A stretch of DNA of 30,844 nt from Akkermansiaceae bacterium UBA6138 (GCA_002422425.1 DIVG01000036.1:1-30844); one strand, 5' to 3'; positions 7,803-16,781 are shown, counted from the stretch's first letter. The notes: generated by a model not told the origin, from the letters alone. A program made the numbers and translations.

Positions 7803-8714
7803 ATGTCATCGCCCCTCCTGGATCGCCTCGCGCTTTCGACCTGCTGGTGCTCGCACCGTCACACTGACGGCTATGCCATGCTCGCCGAAATGCGGGAACT
7901 CGGTTTCGTCCGTATCGAATTGAGTCACGGGATACCGGTATCATTGGTGCCGGGGATCCTGCGCGCCGTCGATGAAGGAGTTGTCGATGTCGCGAGCGTT
8001 CACAATTTTTGCCCTCTGCCCGGCGGGGTTGACCGGGCCGCTCCCAATCTCTACCAGCCTTCGGCCCGTCGGGGGATCGAGAGCCGTGCCTGGATGCGGC
8101 ACTCCCTGCAGACCCTTGAGTTCGCCCGACGAGTCGGTGCTTCCCATGTCGTGCTGCACTCGGGCAGCGTCTTTTTCCGTTTCCGATCTCCGGCAAAGGC
8201 GCTCGAGCGCGGGGCGGAGGAGGGCGGAGCGCACGCGAGGGCGCTCAAGCGACTCTCGAAGAAAGCCGGTCCGGCGCTGGCCCGGGTCGAGGGGAACTTC
8301 CGGAGTCTCCTCGCGGAAACCGCCGCGTCCGGGATTCGTCTTGCGGTGGAGAATCGTGAGGGGCTGCTCGAGTTGCCGCCCGACGAGGGGCTCGCGGCGT
8401 TTGTGAAAAGGTTCGGCGCGGACGAGGTTTCCTATTGGCATGATACCGGTCACGCCGAGATCAAGCGTCGGCTCGGTCTCTTCGATCCCGACGCCCTGCT
8501 GGAGTCCTTCACGGACCGCCTTGCCGGTTTTCACCTGCACGATGTTGACTCGTCGGGGAGAGATCATCAGGCGATCGGAGCGGGAACGATCGATTTTCGG
8601 GGGCTCGCTCGTCACGTTCGCTCTCATCATCTGCTCGTATTGGAACTGCACCCGAGGGTGACGGTGGACGAGGTTCTCGCCTCGCGCGATCGCCTTCTCG
8701 AAACGCTCCTTTGA
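7803..8714 (+). CDS. Sugar phosphate isomerase/epimerase-like TIM barrel protein
   Basis: This 303-residue protein belongs to the AP-endonuclease-2/xylose-isomerase-like TIM barrel group. Visible metal-site motifs in order are HSGS (about 118), VENREG (182), WHDTGHAEI (212), FHLHDVD (243), a DHQAIGAGTIDF loop and LELHPRV (281). The E-D/H-H-E set matches the divalent metal site of sugar isomerases and epimerases. The substrate is unknown. The ATG at 7803 is preferred to a TTG at 7791. The gene is divergent from the GT4 gene, with a spacer of about 108 bp in which I see no clear promoter, and lies 52 bp upstream of the PBP gene in the same direction. Confidence 0.82.
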   Translation: MSSPLLDRLALSTCWCSHRHTDGYAMLAEMRELGFVRIELSHGIPVSLVPGILRAVDEGVVDVASVHNFCPLPGGVDRAAPNLYQPSARRGIESRAWMRHSLQTLEFARRVGASHVVLHSGSVFFRFRSPAKALERGAEEGGAHARALKRLSKKAGPALARVEGNFRSLLAETAASGIRLAVENREGLLELPPDEGLAAFVKRFGADEVSYWHDTGHAEIKRRLGLFDPDALLESFTDRLAGFHLHDVDSSGRDHQAIGAGTIDFRGLARHVRSHHLLVLELHPRVTVDEVLASRDRLLETLL

Positions 8715-8766
8715 ACGGCCCCCGGCCCCCGGTCCCGAAGGCGTCGCCCCTTGCGGTGGCGGGGAT

Positions 8767-10851
8767 ATGATCATAAGGTGTCCTGAGAGACAATCCTCTT
8801 CTGCCGTGAGCCGAGCCCTTCCCATCCTCCGGGCGAAATATGTCCTCGTCGGCCTTGCCTGGTGGCTCGGAGCGGTATTTTTCTCTCCGGGGCTTCGGGC
8901 GGCGGAAGTGGAGGTCGATGGAACTGATTCAACCGTGGTCGATCGGGAGGGCCGGGAGATTCTCTACCCGCGTCTCGACTATGGTCCGACTCCGATGAGA
9001 ACGGAATCTGCCCTCGAAGTGAGACGTTTTAGTGTTCCGGCCCCGCGAAGCCTCATTGTCACGAGAGAGGGGCTTCCCCTCGCACAAAATAGGGTCGCGT
9101 CGCGGGTCGTGGTCAGGCTTCCCGCAGTGGCGTCGACGGCCGGCGAGGCGGTCGTGTGGGTGCGGTCGCTGCCGACCCGCCTCGGCCCGGGAATTCCCCT
9201 CATGAGGCTGGAGGACGGCGAGATCCGCCGGCATTTTGAAAACCGCCCGCACCTGCCGCTTGCGCTCACCGAAGCCTTGTCCGCGGACGAGGAGCGGCAA
9301 GTGCGATTGGATCTGCCCGAAGGCTGCTCTGTCGACAGGATTTACGTGCGCCACTACCCCGAAGGCGCCCTCACCGCTCATCTCGTCGGCTACACCGGCG
9401 TCGCCCTCCCGGACCAGCACGGCCCGGTTGCAGCGGAGGAGTATCTCGGTCCCCTCGTCGAAGGGCGCGCGGGGATGGAAAAAACGCTCGATAAGACCTT
9501 GCGGGGCGAGGCGGGCGAAGTGATCAGGGTATTCGACAAGGACGGCAAGCTCCTGCACCAGGAGGTTGCGCGTGAGGCCGTTCCGGGTGCGACCCTGATC
9601 CTTTCGCTCAATCTAAAGATGCAGCGGCTCGCGATGGAGGCCTTGCAGGCGAGCGGTCGGCCGGGGGCCTTCGTCGCGGTCGATGCCCTTTCGGGGGATG
9701 TTCTTGCGCTCGCTTCCTATCCCAGTTTCGACCCGAACCTTTTCGGGAAAGGGATCACCGCCGGGCAGTATGCCGCCCTCTCCGGAGCGGGCGACGCGCC
9801 TCTCTTTGACAGGGCCGTGAGCGGTGCTTATCCGCCCGGTTCGACTTTTAAACCGTTCGTCGCGCTCGCGGGAATGAGTTCGGGAAAAATCAGCGGGGCC
9901 GCGACGAAGTTCGCGGGCCCGGGAGAGATGCTTATTGCCGGGCGGATTTTCAGGAACTGGAATTCGCGCGATGAGGGCATGATGGACGTGACGTATGCGA
10001 TGCTGCGGTCGTGCAACACGTGGTTTTACCAGGCGGCTCTGGAGACGGGAGCGGCTCCCATCTCCGCGATGAGTCACCGGTTTGGCTTCGGGGAGGCCCC
10101 GGACCTTCCGCTGCCCTCCGTCTCGGCGGGCCATATCCCGGCTGCGGAGACCTACAACGACCCTCGCAGCCTTGCCAATTACGCGATCGGTCAGGGGCGC
10201 GTCCTCATCTCACCGATCCAGATGGCCCTGGCCATGGCCGGTCTCGCGAACGGCACGCGGGTGCCTCGCCCCCGCCTCATTCAGGGCTTGATCGATGCGA
10301 GGACCGAAGCGGTCATCGAACGGCATGAAGGGCAGGCGGCCCGCCTGTTGCAGGTGAGGATGGCGGACATCGAGCTGGTTCGTGACGGGATGTGGGGCGT
10401 GGTCAATTATCCGGCCGGGACCGCGTGCTCCGCGCGAATGAAGACCCCCGATGTTTACGGCAAGACCGGAACGTCGCAGTGGTCGAATGACGGCAAAAGG
10501 GCGTCCCTGGCGTGGTTCGTCGGTTGGGTCGACGCCATCGATCCGTGTATCGCCTTCGCCGTGGTGACCCATGGCAGGGACGGAGAGCCGCTCAGCGGCG
10601 GCGGAGATGCCGCTCCGATCGCTGCGGGGCTATTGCGCGCCGTCTATGCGGAGCCGGAGTTACATGGCGTGACGCTGCCGCAGGTTCCTTCTCGTGATGA
10701 TCCGGTGATCACTTTGCCGGAGCCGTTGTCCCCTTTGGTCCCGTCACCCGACCCGGCGACTCTTCCGGTGCGTGATCTGCCGGTGGAGTTTGACCTGCCG
10801 CCGGAGCGTCGACGTTTTTTCGACCTCCTCTTCGGACGGGGGCGACCTTAG
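8767..10851 (+). CDS. Penicillin-binding protein 2-like transpeptidase (class B PBP)
   Basis: This 694-residue protein has an N-terminal hydrophobic segment (about residues 25-45), a PBP dimerisation-type region (APRSLIVTREGLPLAQN, then GYTG, GRAGMEKTLDKTLRG) and a C-terminal transpeptidase domain. The active-site motifs are complete: STFK with the nucleophile at S359, SCN at 415-417 and KTGT at 566-569. Class B PBPs cross-link peptidoglycan at the outer face of the inner membrane. PPGSTFKP and YGKTGTSQW are closer to MrdA (elongation) than to FtsI. The start is uncertain: ATG 8767 or GTG 8806. About 90 residues precede the usual RGxIxDRxG-like stretch, longer than normal. The tail after the domain is proline-rich. 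No mreC, mreD or rodA is adjacent. A weak hairpin TAACG/CGTTA (10856-10869) follows the stop. Confidence 0.87.
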   Translation: MIIRCPERQSSSAVSRALPILRAKYVLVGLAWWLGAVFFSPGLRAAEVEVDGTDSTVVDREGREILYPRLDYGPTPMRTESALEVRRFSVPAPRSLIVTREGLPLAQNRVASRVVVRLPAVASTAGEAVVWVRSLPTRLGPGIPLMRLEDGEIRRHFENRPHLPLALTEALSADEERQVRLDLPEGCSVDRIYVRHYPEGALTAHLVGYTGVALPDQHGPVAAEEYLGPLVEGRAGMEKTLDKTLRGEAGEVIRVFDKDGKLLHQEVAREAVPGATLILSLNLKMQRLAMEALQASGRPGAFVAVDALSGDVLALASYPSFDPNLFGKGITAGQYAALSGAGDAPLFDRAVSGAYPPGSTFKPFVALAGMSSGKISGAATKFAGPGEMLIAGRIFRNWNSRDEGMMDVTYAMLRSCNTWFYQAALETGAAPISAMSHRFGFGEAPDLPLPSVSAGHIPAAETYNDPRSLANYAIGQGRVLISPIQMALAMAGLANGTRVPRPRLIQGLIDARTEAVIERHEGQAARLLQVRMADIELVRDGMWGVVNYPAGTACSARMKTPDVYGKTGTSQWSNDGKRASLAWFVGWVDAIDPCIAFAVVTHGRDGEPLSGGGDAAPIAAGLLRAVYAEPELHGVTLPQVPSRDDPVITLPEPLSPLVPSPDPATLPVRDLPVEFDLPPERRRFFDLLFGRGRP

Positions 10852-10969
10852 GCCGTAACGATGGCGTTAAGGCGGGTTTTGCCGGGAGAGGAGGAAAATC
10901 CCGTCGAATTTTCGATCCTTTCCGCCGTCTTGCGTTAGACTCGCGGGGATTTCTTCAAACGTTTTACCT

Positions 10970-12283
10970 ATGATTCATCCCCGTATCAGTATTTTCGGAC
11001 TGGGCTATGTCGGCAGCGTCACCGCCGCGTCACTGGCGGAGCGCGGCTGTTCGGTGATCGGCTGTGATGTCTCTCCGGGCAAAGTCGATCAGATCAATGC
11101 CGGAAAGGCCCCGATCGGTGAGCCTGGTCTTGACGAGCTTCTCCAGGCCCAGTGGACTGCGGGTCGTATCAGGGCGACGCCGGAGGTGGACGAGGCGGTG
11201 AGGGAGTCGGACATTTCCGTCGTCTGTGTGGGCACCCCTTCCGCCCCCTCGGGCGCGCTCGATCTCCGCTACGTTGAGACGGTCTCGGCCCAGTTGGGCG
11301 CGGCGATTCGGCGGAAGGGGACACCTCACTCCGTCGTCTATCGCAGCACGATGCTGCCCGGTTCGACGCGGAGACTGGCGGCTGCCCACCTCGGAGAAGG
11401 GGAAAACCCGCCTGCGGTTTATTTTCTCCCGGAGTTTCTCAGGCAGGGCAGCGCGCTTGCCGATTTCCGAAATCCGAGCCTTTCGGTCATCGGGGTCCTT
11501 GCACCGGGGCAGTCAGTGGCTCCGGTCGCGGCGATGCTGGACGAGGCGACCGAAATCGTGGCGGTCGAATCCGCCGAGTTGCTGAAATACTCGTGTAATG
11601 CCTTCCACGCGATGAAGGTGGTCTTCGCAAACGAGATCGGGCGCATCGGAAAAGAGCTGGGGATAGATTCGAGCGAGGTCATGGGGGCGCTCTGCCGCGA
11701 CACAAGGCTCAACATCTCCCCCTACTACCTGAAGCCGGGAACGCCGTTCGGCGGTTCCTGCCTGCCCAAAGACGTCGCCGCCCTCGTCCATCATTCCCGC
11801 AAGCTGGGGGTTTCCGTGCCGATGCTCGACAGTTTGATGGAAAGTAACCGGCGGCATCTTGAAGCCGTGCTCGAACGGATCGAGGGAAGGGGCCGAAAGG
11901 GGGTTTTGCTCCTCGGACTCGCCTTCAAGGAAGGCACTGACGACCTCCGCGGCAGCGCGATGCTGGAGCTCGCCGCCCAGCTCATGCTGCGCGGGTATGA
12001 GGTGAAAATATTTGACCCGGCAGTTTCGCCTGCGAACCTGATCGGGGCAAACCGGGTTTTTGCGGATGCCCGCCTACCCGATCTGGCGTCTCTCATGATC
12101 GAAGATCCGACGTCTCTTCTCGCTGACGGCGAGCCGCGAACGATCGTTGTTTCCAAGGAATGTATCGCCCTGGAGGAACTCGGGCCTTTGCTGCGCGACT
12201 ACCCGGGACATCACCTCATTGACGTCAACGGGTGGCGGGCCCTCAAGGGGGTCACCGCCTCCTACGAGGGAGTCTGCTGGTAG
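10970..12283 (+). CDS. Nucleotide-sugar dehydrogenase, GDP-mannose 6-dehydrogenase (AlgD)-like
   Basis: This 437-residue protein has the full UDP-Glc/GDP-Man dehydrogenase layout. The NAD-binding GLGYVG is at 10-15 and CVGTPSAPSGALDL follows. PEFLRQGSALADF is next, then KYSCNAFHAMKVVFANEIG, and the active site FGGSCLPKD with catalytic C264 and K267. The C-terminal domain contains GLAFKEGTDDLRGSAMLEL. The NAFHAMKVVFANEIG and YYLKPGTPFGGSCLPKD segments resemble GDP-mannose dehydrogenases (AlgD) more than UDP-glucose dehydrogenases; that is a judgement by eye. The product would be a uronic acid donor (GDP-ManA, or UDP-GlcA if the guess is wrong) for an acidic polysaccharide. The 118-bp upstream spacer shows no convincing promoter or Shine-Dalgarno sequence. 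Confidence 0.88.
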   Translation: MIHPRISIFGLGYVGSVTAASLAERGCSVIGCDVSPGKVDQINAGKAPIGEPGLDELLQAQWTAGRIRATPEVDEAVRESDISVVCVGTPSAPSGALDLRYVETVSAQLGAAIRRKGTPHSVVYRSTMLPGSTRRLAAAHLGEGENPPAVYFLPEFLRQGSALADFRNPSLSVIGVLAPGQSVAPVAAMLDEATEIVAVESAELLKYSCNAFHAMKVVFANEIGRIGKELGIDSSEVMGALCRDTRLNISPYYLKPGTPFGGSCLPKDVAALVHHSRKLGVSVPMLDSLMESNRRHLEAVLERIEGRGRKGVLLLGLAFKEGTDDLRGSAMLELAAQLMLRGYEVKIFDPAVSPANLIGANRVFADARLPDLASLMIEDPTSLLADGEPRTIVVSKECIALEELGPLLRDYPGHHLIDVNGWRALKGVTASYEGVCW

Positions 12284-12290
12284 GCAAGCT

Positions 12291-13361
12291 TCATCGCCCG
12301 GTGCGCCGAAGCAGGTAGTCGCGATAGGGCGCGGGGTCGCCCCCGGCACCGTCTTCGGCGGCATGGACCAGATTCGCCATTTCCCTGGCGGTGACGTAGT
12401 GAATCTCGAGGCCCCCAAGGTGCCTGATGCTCTCGTGAAAGAGCCGCATCGGTTCGCCGAGAAGCGCGTTGGAGTTCGACTCGATTCCGCCGTGGGTATG
12501 CCACTTCACAAAAACCCAGTCGGCCCTTCCCTGAACCGAGATTCCCTGGCGCGAGGCGAGGCGGAGGCGCAGGGCGGTGGGCGGATTGGCTCCGGTGAGG
12601 TCACCGTTTTCAAGCCGCGGCAGCAGTCCCCACTTTCTCCTTTTCCAGTTCAGGGCGAGAGGCCCCGGTATGGCGAGGAGCCGGCCGCCATCCGCGCGCA
12701 GCGCGCCGCCGGTGGTTGGCGTCGATTCGATGGCGTCGGCATAGGCGCGGTGCCGCGGGCGATCGGCGAGGTAGGCGATGCGGTTGACGAGGCGGGACTG
12801 CGTCGGGGACGGGGCAGACGGCATGGTGAAGTCCGCGTAGCAGCCGCTTTCGCGAAGGATCCCGATCTCGTTGTCGATGCCGCAGCCGGCGCCCCGGGGA
12901 TGGGTGTTGTTGAGGGCCCAGTTCCCGTGGATGAAGCCGAAGCGGGTCCGGCCGGACGGGTCGTGAGAGAGCAGACCATGGCGAAGGAGGTTTTCTTTTC
13001 CCTGCTCGAGGGCCTCACGAAACTCGCCCGGGGTGGACCGGTCGTGGTGGAGGTGGATCTCCACCTCGCTCCCGGTGGCTCGGCAAAGGGTGGCGAGGGG
13101 GGCAAGGAGGTCGGGATCGTATTGCTCGACGGGATAGAAGAACGTGTGTTTCGGGGCATGGCCTTCGACATCGCGGAAGGGGGCGATGGAACGCGGGAAC
13201 TGCTCGGCCCAGCGTTCCACCCGTCCGAGGGCGCCGGCCTTGTCGGTGTCGTGAAGCGGCTCAAAGTGGTCGCAGACCGCAATGAAGAGGCGGACGGTTC
13301 CGTCAGTCCGGGGGCACCGCCGGAGAAGGTAGGGGAGCAGCCATTTGTCGATCGCACGCAC
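12291..13361 (-). CDS. Divergent polysaccharide-deacetylase-like protein
   Basis: This 356-residue protein has no signal peptide or membrane segment. Motifs recall the NodB/CE4 and related (beta/alpha) deacetylase barrels: FIAVCDHFEP with D31-H32 near the N-terminus, EIHLHHD (metal-type histidines), HGNWALNN, then GCYADFTMPSAPSPTQ, and a late FVKWHTHGG. The classic TFDDG is absent, so it is at best a distant member, possibly removing N- or O-acetyl groups from a glycan, or acting on another substrate. The frame begins at a GTG (13361), placed 22 bp after the stop of the upstream GT2 gene, so both belong to one minus-strand operon. Its 3' end lies only 7 bp from the end of the convergent dehydrogenase gene. 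Confidence 0.55.
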   Translation of the reverse strand: MRAIDKWLLPYLLRRCPRTDGTVRLFIAVCDHFEPLHDTDKAGALGRVERWAEQFPRSIAPFRDVEGHAPKHTFFYPVEQYDPDLLAPLATLCRATGSEVEIHLHHDRSTPGEFREALEQGKENLLRHGLLSHDPSGRTRFGFIHGNWALNNTHPRGAGCGIDNEIGILRESGCYADFTMPSAPSPTQSRLVNRIAYLADRPRHRAYADAIESTPTTGGALRADGGRLLAIPGPLALNWKRRKWGLLPRLENGDLTGANPPTALRLRLASRQGISVQGRADWVFVKWHTHGGIESNSNALLGEPMRLFHESIRHLGGLEIHYVTAREMANLVHAAEDGAGGDPAPYRDYLLRRTGR

Positions 13362-13382
13362 AGGAAGAGAGAGGAAGAATTT

Positions 13383-14543
13383 TTACCAGGCACCCTTTCC
13401 GCCGTCCCGACGGAACCGCAGGTAATAAGAGAACGCCCGCGCGGACTGCACTTGCAGGAAGAGGAATCCCGCCGGGAGGGAAAAGAGGCGATAGCGGCGA
13501 AGCGCGGGGCTTATCCCCGCGAGAGCGGCGAGGTAGGCGAGGATCTGGGCGGCGAGGACGAGCCGGAAAAAGCCCGAGGACGGCGCGAGAGCGACCGACG
13601 CGCCGAGGCAGGCCGTGAGGTAGAGCGGGCCCCCGAGTCTCAGAACCTTGTGCGAGAGCAACTGCCACCAGCAGCGGTTTACCTGAGGCAGAAGCCATCC
13701 CGGGTGCCGGAAGAGCATCTGGTAGTTGCCGGCGAGCGTCCTGACTTTTCTCCGTTGCTCATGGCGGGTTTCAAGAGTTTGGGGATCGTAGGCGACTGCC
13801 CCCGGTTCGAAAAGGACACGTCGCCCCCGCACGAGGGCCTGCATCGGCTGGACCACGTCATCGATGAGGGTGTCAGCCGGCAGGGGACGGTAGTCGGTGC
13901 GCCGCATCGCGTAGATGGCCCCGGTAGCGCCGATCACGGAGTCGAGTTTCGACTCTTCGTTACGGATCCACTTCTCCAGTTTCCAGTAAAGATCGATTCC
14001 GGCAGCGGGACCGCCGACGGAGGGTTCGATCTCAAGGCTACCGCTCACAGCCGCCGCCGCGGGATCGCGGAGCAGTCGATCCACGAGTCGGGCGACCGCG
14101 TCAGGGGCAAAGCGCTGGCGCGCGTCGGCGAAAACGAGAATCTCTCCGTTCGCGAAGGTCACGGCAAGATTCAGGGCGGCCGCTTTGCCGGTGCGTTTGC
14201 CCGGTTCGAAGACACGAAGGGGACACCCCGGATCGAGGCGGCGGGCGGTCGCGGCAGTGGCATCGGTGCACCCGTCACAGACGAGCAGTATCTCCCGCTC
14301 CCCTTCGCAGGCAGAGGCCGCGAGGTTGCGGAGGCGAGCCTCGATGCGGGACTCTTCATTGTGCGCGACGACGATGAAGGAGAGAGAGGGCGGGGGGCCG
14401 ACGGGCGGGGCTTCTTCCCGTCGTGGTGGTTGTGTCAGGTTCAGCAGGCGCAGCAGGACCGGGTAACCCGCGAAGGCATAGCCGAGAAGGGCCAGGCTCA
14501 GCCAGAAAACGGCAGCCGCGATTGAAAGAGAGGGGTCGGCCAT
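13383..14543 (-). CDS. GT2-family membrane-anchored glycosyltransferase
   Basis: This protein of about 386 residues has one N-terminal membrane helix, a GT-A catalytic domain and a C-terminal membrane region of two to four helices. GT2 motifs are SFIVVAHNEE, LLVCDGCTDAT, KRTGKAAALN, VFADARQRF (about 136), the IDDVVQPM acidic site, and HEQRRKVRTLAGNYQ, equivalent to the QxxRW region of processive-type enzymes. This layout is shared with cellulose/hyaluronan-type and exopolysaccharide glycosyltransferases. The ATG at 14543 is chosen over a TTG at 14564. It is divergent from the next GT2 gene, across a 270-bp spacer carrying a strong inverted repeat, and heads the pair with the deacetylase-like gene. 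Confidence 0.85.
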   Translation of the reverse strand: MADPSLSIAAAVFWLSLALLGYAFAGYPVLLRLLNLTQPPRREEAPPVGPPPSLSFIVVAHNEESRIEARLRNLAASACEGEREILLVCDGCTDATAATARRLDPGCPLRVFEPGKRTGKAAALNLAVTFANGEILVFADARQRFAPDAVARLVDRLLRDPAAAAVSGSLEIEPSVGGPAAGIDLYWKLEKWIRNEESKLDSVIGATGAIYAMRRTDYRPLPADTLIDDVVQPMQALVRGRRVLFEPGAVAYDPQTLETRHEQRRKVRTLAGNYQMLFRHPGWLLPQVNRCWWQLLSHKVLRLGGPLYLTACLGASVALAPSSGFFRLVLAAQILAYLAALAGISPALRRYRLFSLPAGFLFLQVQSARAFSYYLRFRRDGGKGAW

Positions 14544-14813
14544 ACGGCAGGCGGCAAAGGGCAAAAAGGTTCTTTCCGGGACCCGTTGTGTCCGGACGGG
14601 CCCTACCGGATTCCGCCTCTGAATTTATCGACTTTGCTTCGGCCTTCGTCAAACAGCCTTTTGAGCGGCGGGGTAATTTACAGGTCGAACCTGCCCCTCG
14701 CGAGGGGTCGGATTCGACCCCTCGCGGCGATGAAGTGTTTTTTCGGTTGTGGAAAGCCCCGAATGCAGGCTTCCTTGCCTCTGCCCTTCACCATCCTTTT
14801 TGCCCGCCCCTCC
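14544..14813. repeat. Divergent intergenic spacer with a perfect 12-bp stem-loop
   Basis: The spacer between the two divergent GT2 genes contains a perfect inverted repeat CGCGAGGGGTCG (14699-14710) / CGACCCCTCGCG (14715-14726) with a GATT loop. The left arm also overlaps the self-complementary CCCCTCGCGAGGGG (14695-14708), and a small stem CAGGT/ACCTG lies just before (14681-14693). The pieces could therefore form mutually exclusive structures. No T-tract follows, so it is not a standard terminator. It would lie in the 5' leader of the plus-strand GT2 gene (88 bases from the stem to its ATG) or serve as a protein-binding dyad. Confidence 0.5.
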
Positions 14814-15947
14814 ATGGACCTCACCTTTGTTTTTCCCTGTCTGAATGAAGAAGAGACCATCGTTCCCTGCATCGAGGCGGTGAAGCAGTCCCTTGATGCG
14901 GCGGGCGATTCGCTCAGCTATGAGATTGTCGTTGCCGACAACGGCAGCACCGATCGGTCGGCCGCTCTCGCAGCAGGGCAGGGAGCGCGAGTCGTCCCGG
15001 TGATGGAGCGCGGTTATGGGGCGGCGCTCCGCGGCGGGATCGCGGCGGCGGGGGGCACTTATGTCATGTTTGCCGATGCGGACATGACTTATGTTTACGA
15101 GGATGCGCTCCCTCTTTACGAAAAAGCGGTGGCGGAAAATGCCGACATGGCCATCGCTTCGCGCATGCGCGGAAAAATCGAACGCGGGGCCATGCCGGTG
15201 CTCCACCGCCTCCTCGGCACGCCGGTTCTGACGTGGCTTATCAATGTGCTTTTCGGGGGCCGGCTCTCGGACTGCAATTCCGGGTTCCGCTGCATTCGTC
15301 AATCGGCCTACGATACCTGGGGAATCCGCGCCAGCGGCATGGAGTTTGCCTCCGAGTTACTCATCAAGGCGCTGAAACACCGGGCAAAAACGGTCGAGAT
15401 TCGCTCGGGGCTGCGCTGTGGTCCTGAGGGCCGGGTCGCTCACCTTCGCACCTGGCGAGACGGGATGCGGCACCTCCTCTTCATTCTTTCGGAGCGTCCG
15501 CGCCTTTTCGAGCTTAGCGGCGTCGTCCTCGTCGTCCTCAGCACGGTGTTGCAGATCCTCGCCATGGCCAAGGGGCCCACGGAAGTGGCGGGCCTCAATA
15601 TCTTCGATATGCATTCGAAGGCGCTCCTGCTACTCGCCGGGATTACCGGCATGCAGCTTTATGTTTTCAGCTGCATGCTCTTCCTCCGGGAGCGTGAGAA
15701 ACCCACCGCCCTGACCGCCAGTATCATCGGGATTGGCGAGGCGCCCCTGTTTTTCCTGCTCCTCTTCATCCTTGTGCTTGAGTTTGTTCTTGTCGGCGGC
15801 GTAGTGCTCAACTGGTTCTCCAACAATTTCGCCAATCTCGATCTGGCCAATGTCCTTATCGGCGGGATTCATCTGCTGGGGCTTCCTCTCATGCTGGCGA
15901 TCGCCCTGCTCGGGCTGCACGTTTTTCAGAAGAGCGGGGATCGCTGA
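14814..15947 (+). CDS. GT2 glycosyltransferase, dolichol/polyprenyl-phosphate mannosyltransferase-like, with C-terminal membrane domain
   Basis: This 377-residue protein has an N-terminal GT-A domain of the DPM1/GtrB type: TFVFPCLNEEETI, VVADNGSTDRS, RGYGAALRGG, FADADMTY (DxD metal site) and LSDCNSGFRCI. About four membrane helices follow, from roughly residue 230 to the end. Such proteins load a sugar onto a polyprenyl phosphate at the inner membrane, feeding a flippase and GT39- or GT83-type transferases. This fits the GtrA-like protein (5983-6519) and the GT39-like protein (16782-18410) nearby. The ATG at 14814 places the FVFPCLNEEE motif five residues in, the normal position. The frame is open further upstream through the stem-loop, but those codons show no family similarity. 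Confidence 0.88.
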   Translation: MDLTFVFPCLNEEETIVPCIEAVKQSLDAAGDSLSYEIVVADNGSTDRSAALAAGQGARVVPVMERGYGAALRGGIAAAGGTYVMFADADMTYVYEDALPLYEKAVAENADMAIASRMRGKIERGAMPVLHRLLGTPVLTWLINVLFGGRLSDCNSGFRCIRQSAYDTWGIRASGMEFASELLIKALKHRAKTVEIRSGLRCGPEGRVAHLRTWRDGMRHLLFILSERPRLFELSGVVLVVLSTVLQILAMAKGPTEVAGLNIFDMHSKALLLLAGITGMQLYVFSCMLFLREREKPTALTASIIGIGEAPLFFLLLFILVLEFVLVGGVVLNWFSNNFANLDLANVLIGGIHLLGLPLMLAIALLGLHVFQKSGDR

Positions 15948-16002
15948 GGTCCTCGTCCGGCAAGCCCCCCTCTTTACCGGGAAAAATAAGGAGCGGGACG
16001 CG

Positions 16003-16021
16003 TGAAGACAGGGCGTCTTCA
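16003..16021. terminator. Short hairpin at a convergent gene junction
   Basis: TGAAGAC (16003-16009) and GTCTTCA (16015-16021) form a perfect 7-bp stem with a five-base loop. It overlaps the stop codon of the minus-strand methyltransferase and lies 56 bp beyond the end of the plus-strand GT2 gene. No T-run follows on either strand, so a role in ending transcription or protecting 3' ends is only a guess. Confidence 0.25.
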
Positions 16022-16768
16022 GTCCGCCCTGCGGCAAAGCACGAGATACTGGGCCCCGAGCGGAACCCCCCTCAGCGACGGTTCGAGAAAGCGCAGGGCC
16101 GAAAGGAATCTCGGAAAGAAAAAGGCATAGTCCGTCCGCAGGATCTCAAAGCCGTTCTCTTGAAGGAGCCGTCGGGCCTCGTGAGGATAGATCGGGATCG
16201 CCTCCCTGTCGAAGGGGACGAGACGCATCGCGAGGCGGGTGAGGGGATTCCAGGGATTGTTCTCCCAGAAGGCGAACAGTTCCCCGGGTTTGAGCGTCTC
16301 CCTGACAATCGCGAAAGCCGCGGCCCGTTCCTTCACCGGGATGTGGTGAAAGACGCCGTTGCAGAAAGCGAGATCACAGGTCGCCTCCCGACCGGTGGCG
16401 CTGGTTGCGAAGACCGCCTCGCGGCCTGCCGAGGCTCGGCGGGCCTCATCGAGCGAGCTCTCCGAGGGATCGATTCCGAGGAGCGAAGTCACGCCGAGGA
16501 TTTCAAAAAAATAAGGGCTTGCCGAGCCGGTCCCGCATCCGAAATCAAGCGCGGTCGAGGGCCGTGATCCGAGCTCCGCGAGGCGCGACCCGAGGCGCTC
16601 CATGCGCCCGGCGGCAAAATAGTCCTTCGATTCCCCGCTGAGACGGAGCCCGCGGTTCAGTTGTCTGTCGTAGTCAGCCGCGTGGGCGTCAAACTCCGCC
16701 GGAGCGGCGGTGCCGGGATCCGGCAGGCTCTCTTCCCGTTTCCGACCTTGCGCAATTTCCGGATCCAT
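16019..16768 (-). CDS. Class I SAM-dependent methyltransferase
   Basis: This 249-residue protein shows Rossmann-fold methyltransferase motifs. Motif I is LDFGCGTGSASPYF near residue 75, and the acidic residue of motif II is in LLGIDPSE near 97. LAFCNGVFHHIP forms the motif IV region, followed by RETLKPGELFAFWENNPWNP. This is the Methyltransf_11/25 type that methylates small molecules or sugars. Given its position among glycosyltransferases it may methylate a sugar or lipid carrier, but the substrate is not readable. The last 60 residues include a TDYAFFFPRFL segment also seen in glycan-cluster methyltransferases. It is divergent from the GT39-like gene, with only about 13 bp between the two likely starts. 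Confidence 0.85.
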   Translation of the reverse strand: MDPEIAQGRKREESLPDPGTAAPAEFDAHAADYDRQLNRGLRLSGESKDYFAAGRMERLGSRLAELGSRPSTALDFGCGTGSASPYFFEILGVTSLLGIDPSESSLDEARRASAGREAVFATSATGREATCDLAFCNGVFHHIPVKERAAAFAIVRETLKPGELFAFWENNPWNPLTRLAMRLVPFDREAIPIYPHEARRLLQENGFEILRTDYAFFFPRFLSALRFLEPSLRGVPLGAQYLVLCRRAD

Positions 16769-16781
16769 CCTTATTCTCAGA

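Noticed and set aside
12147..14525. A 792-codon plus-strand open frame antisense to the deacetylase-like and GT2 genes.
   Set aside because: It is a shadow of GC-rich coding sequence on the other strand. Its product is rich in Gly, Arg and Glu without known motifs, while both minus-strand proteins show clear family or motif structure.
14681..14726. A possible tRNA T-arm remnant (CAGGT-CGA-ACCTG followed by a second stem).
   Set aside because: No acceptor, D or anticodon arms are found around it, and the T-loop is too short.
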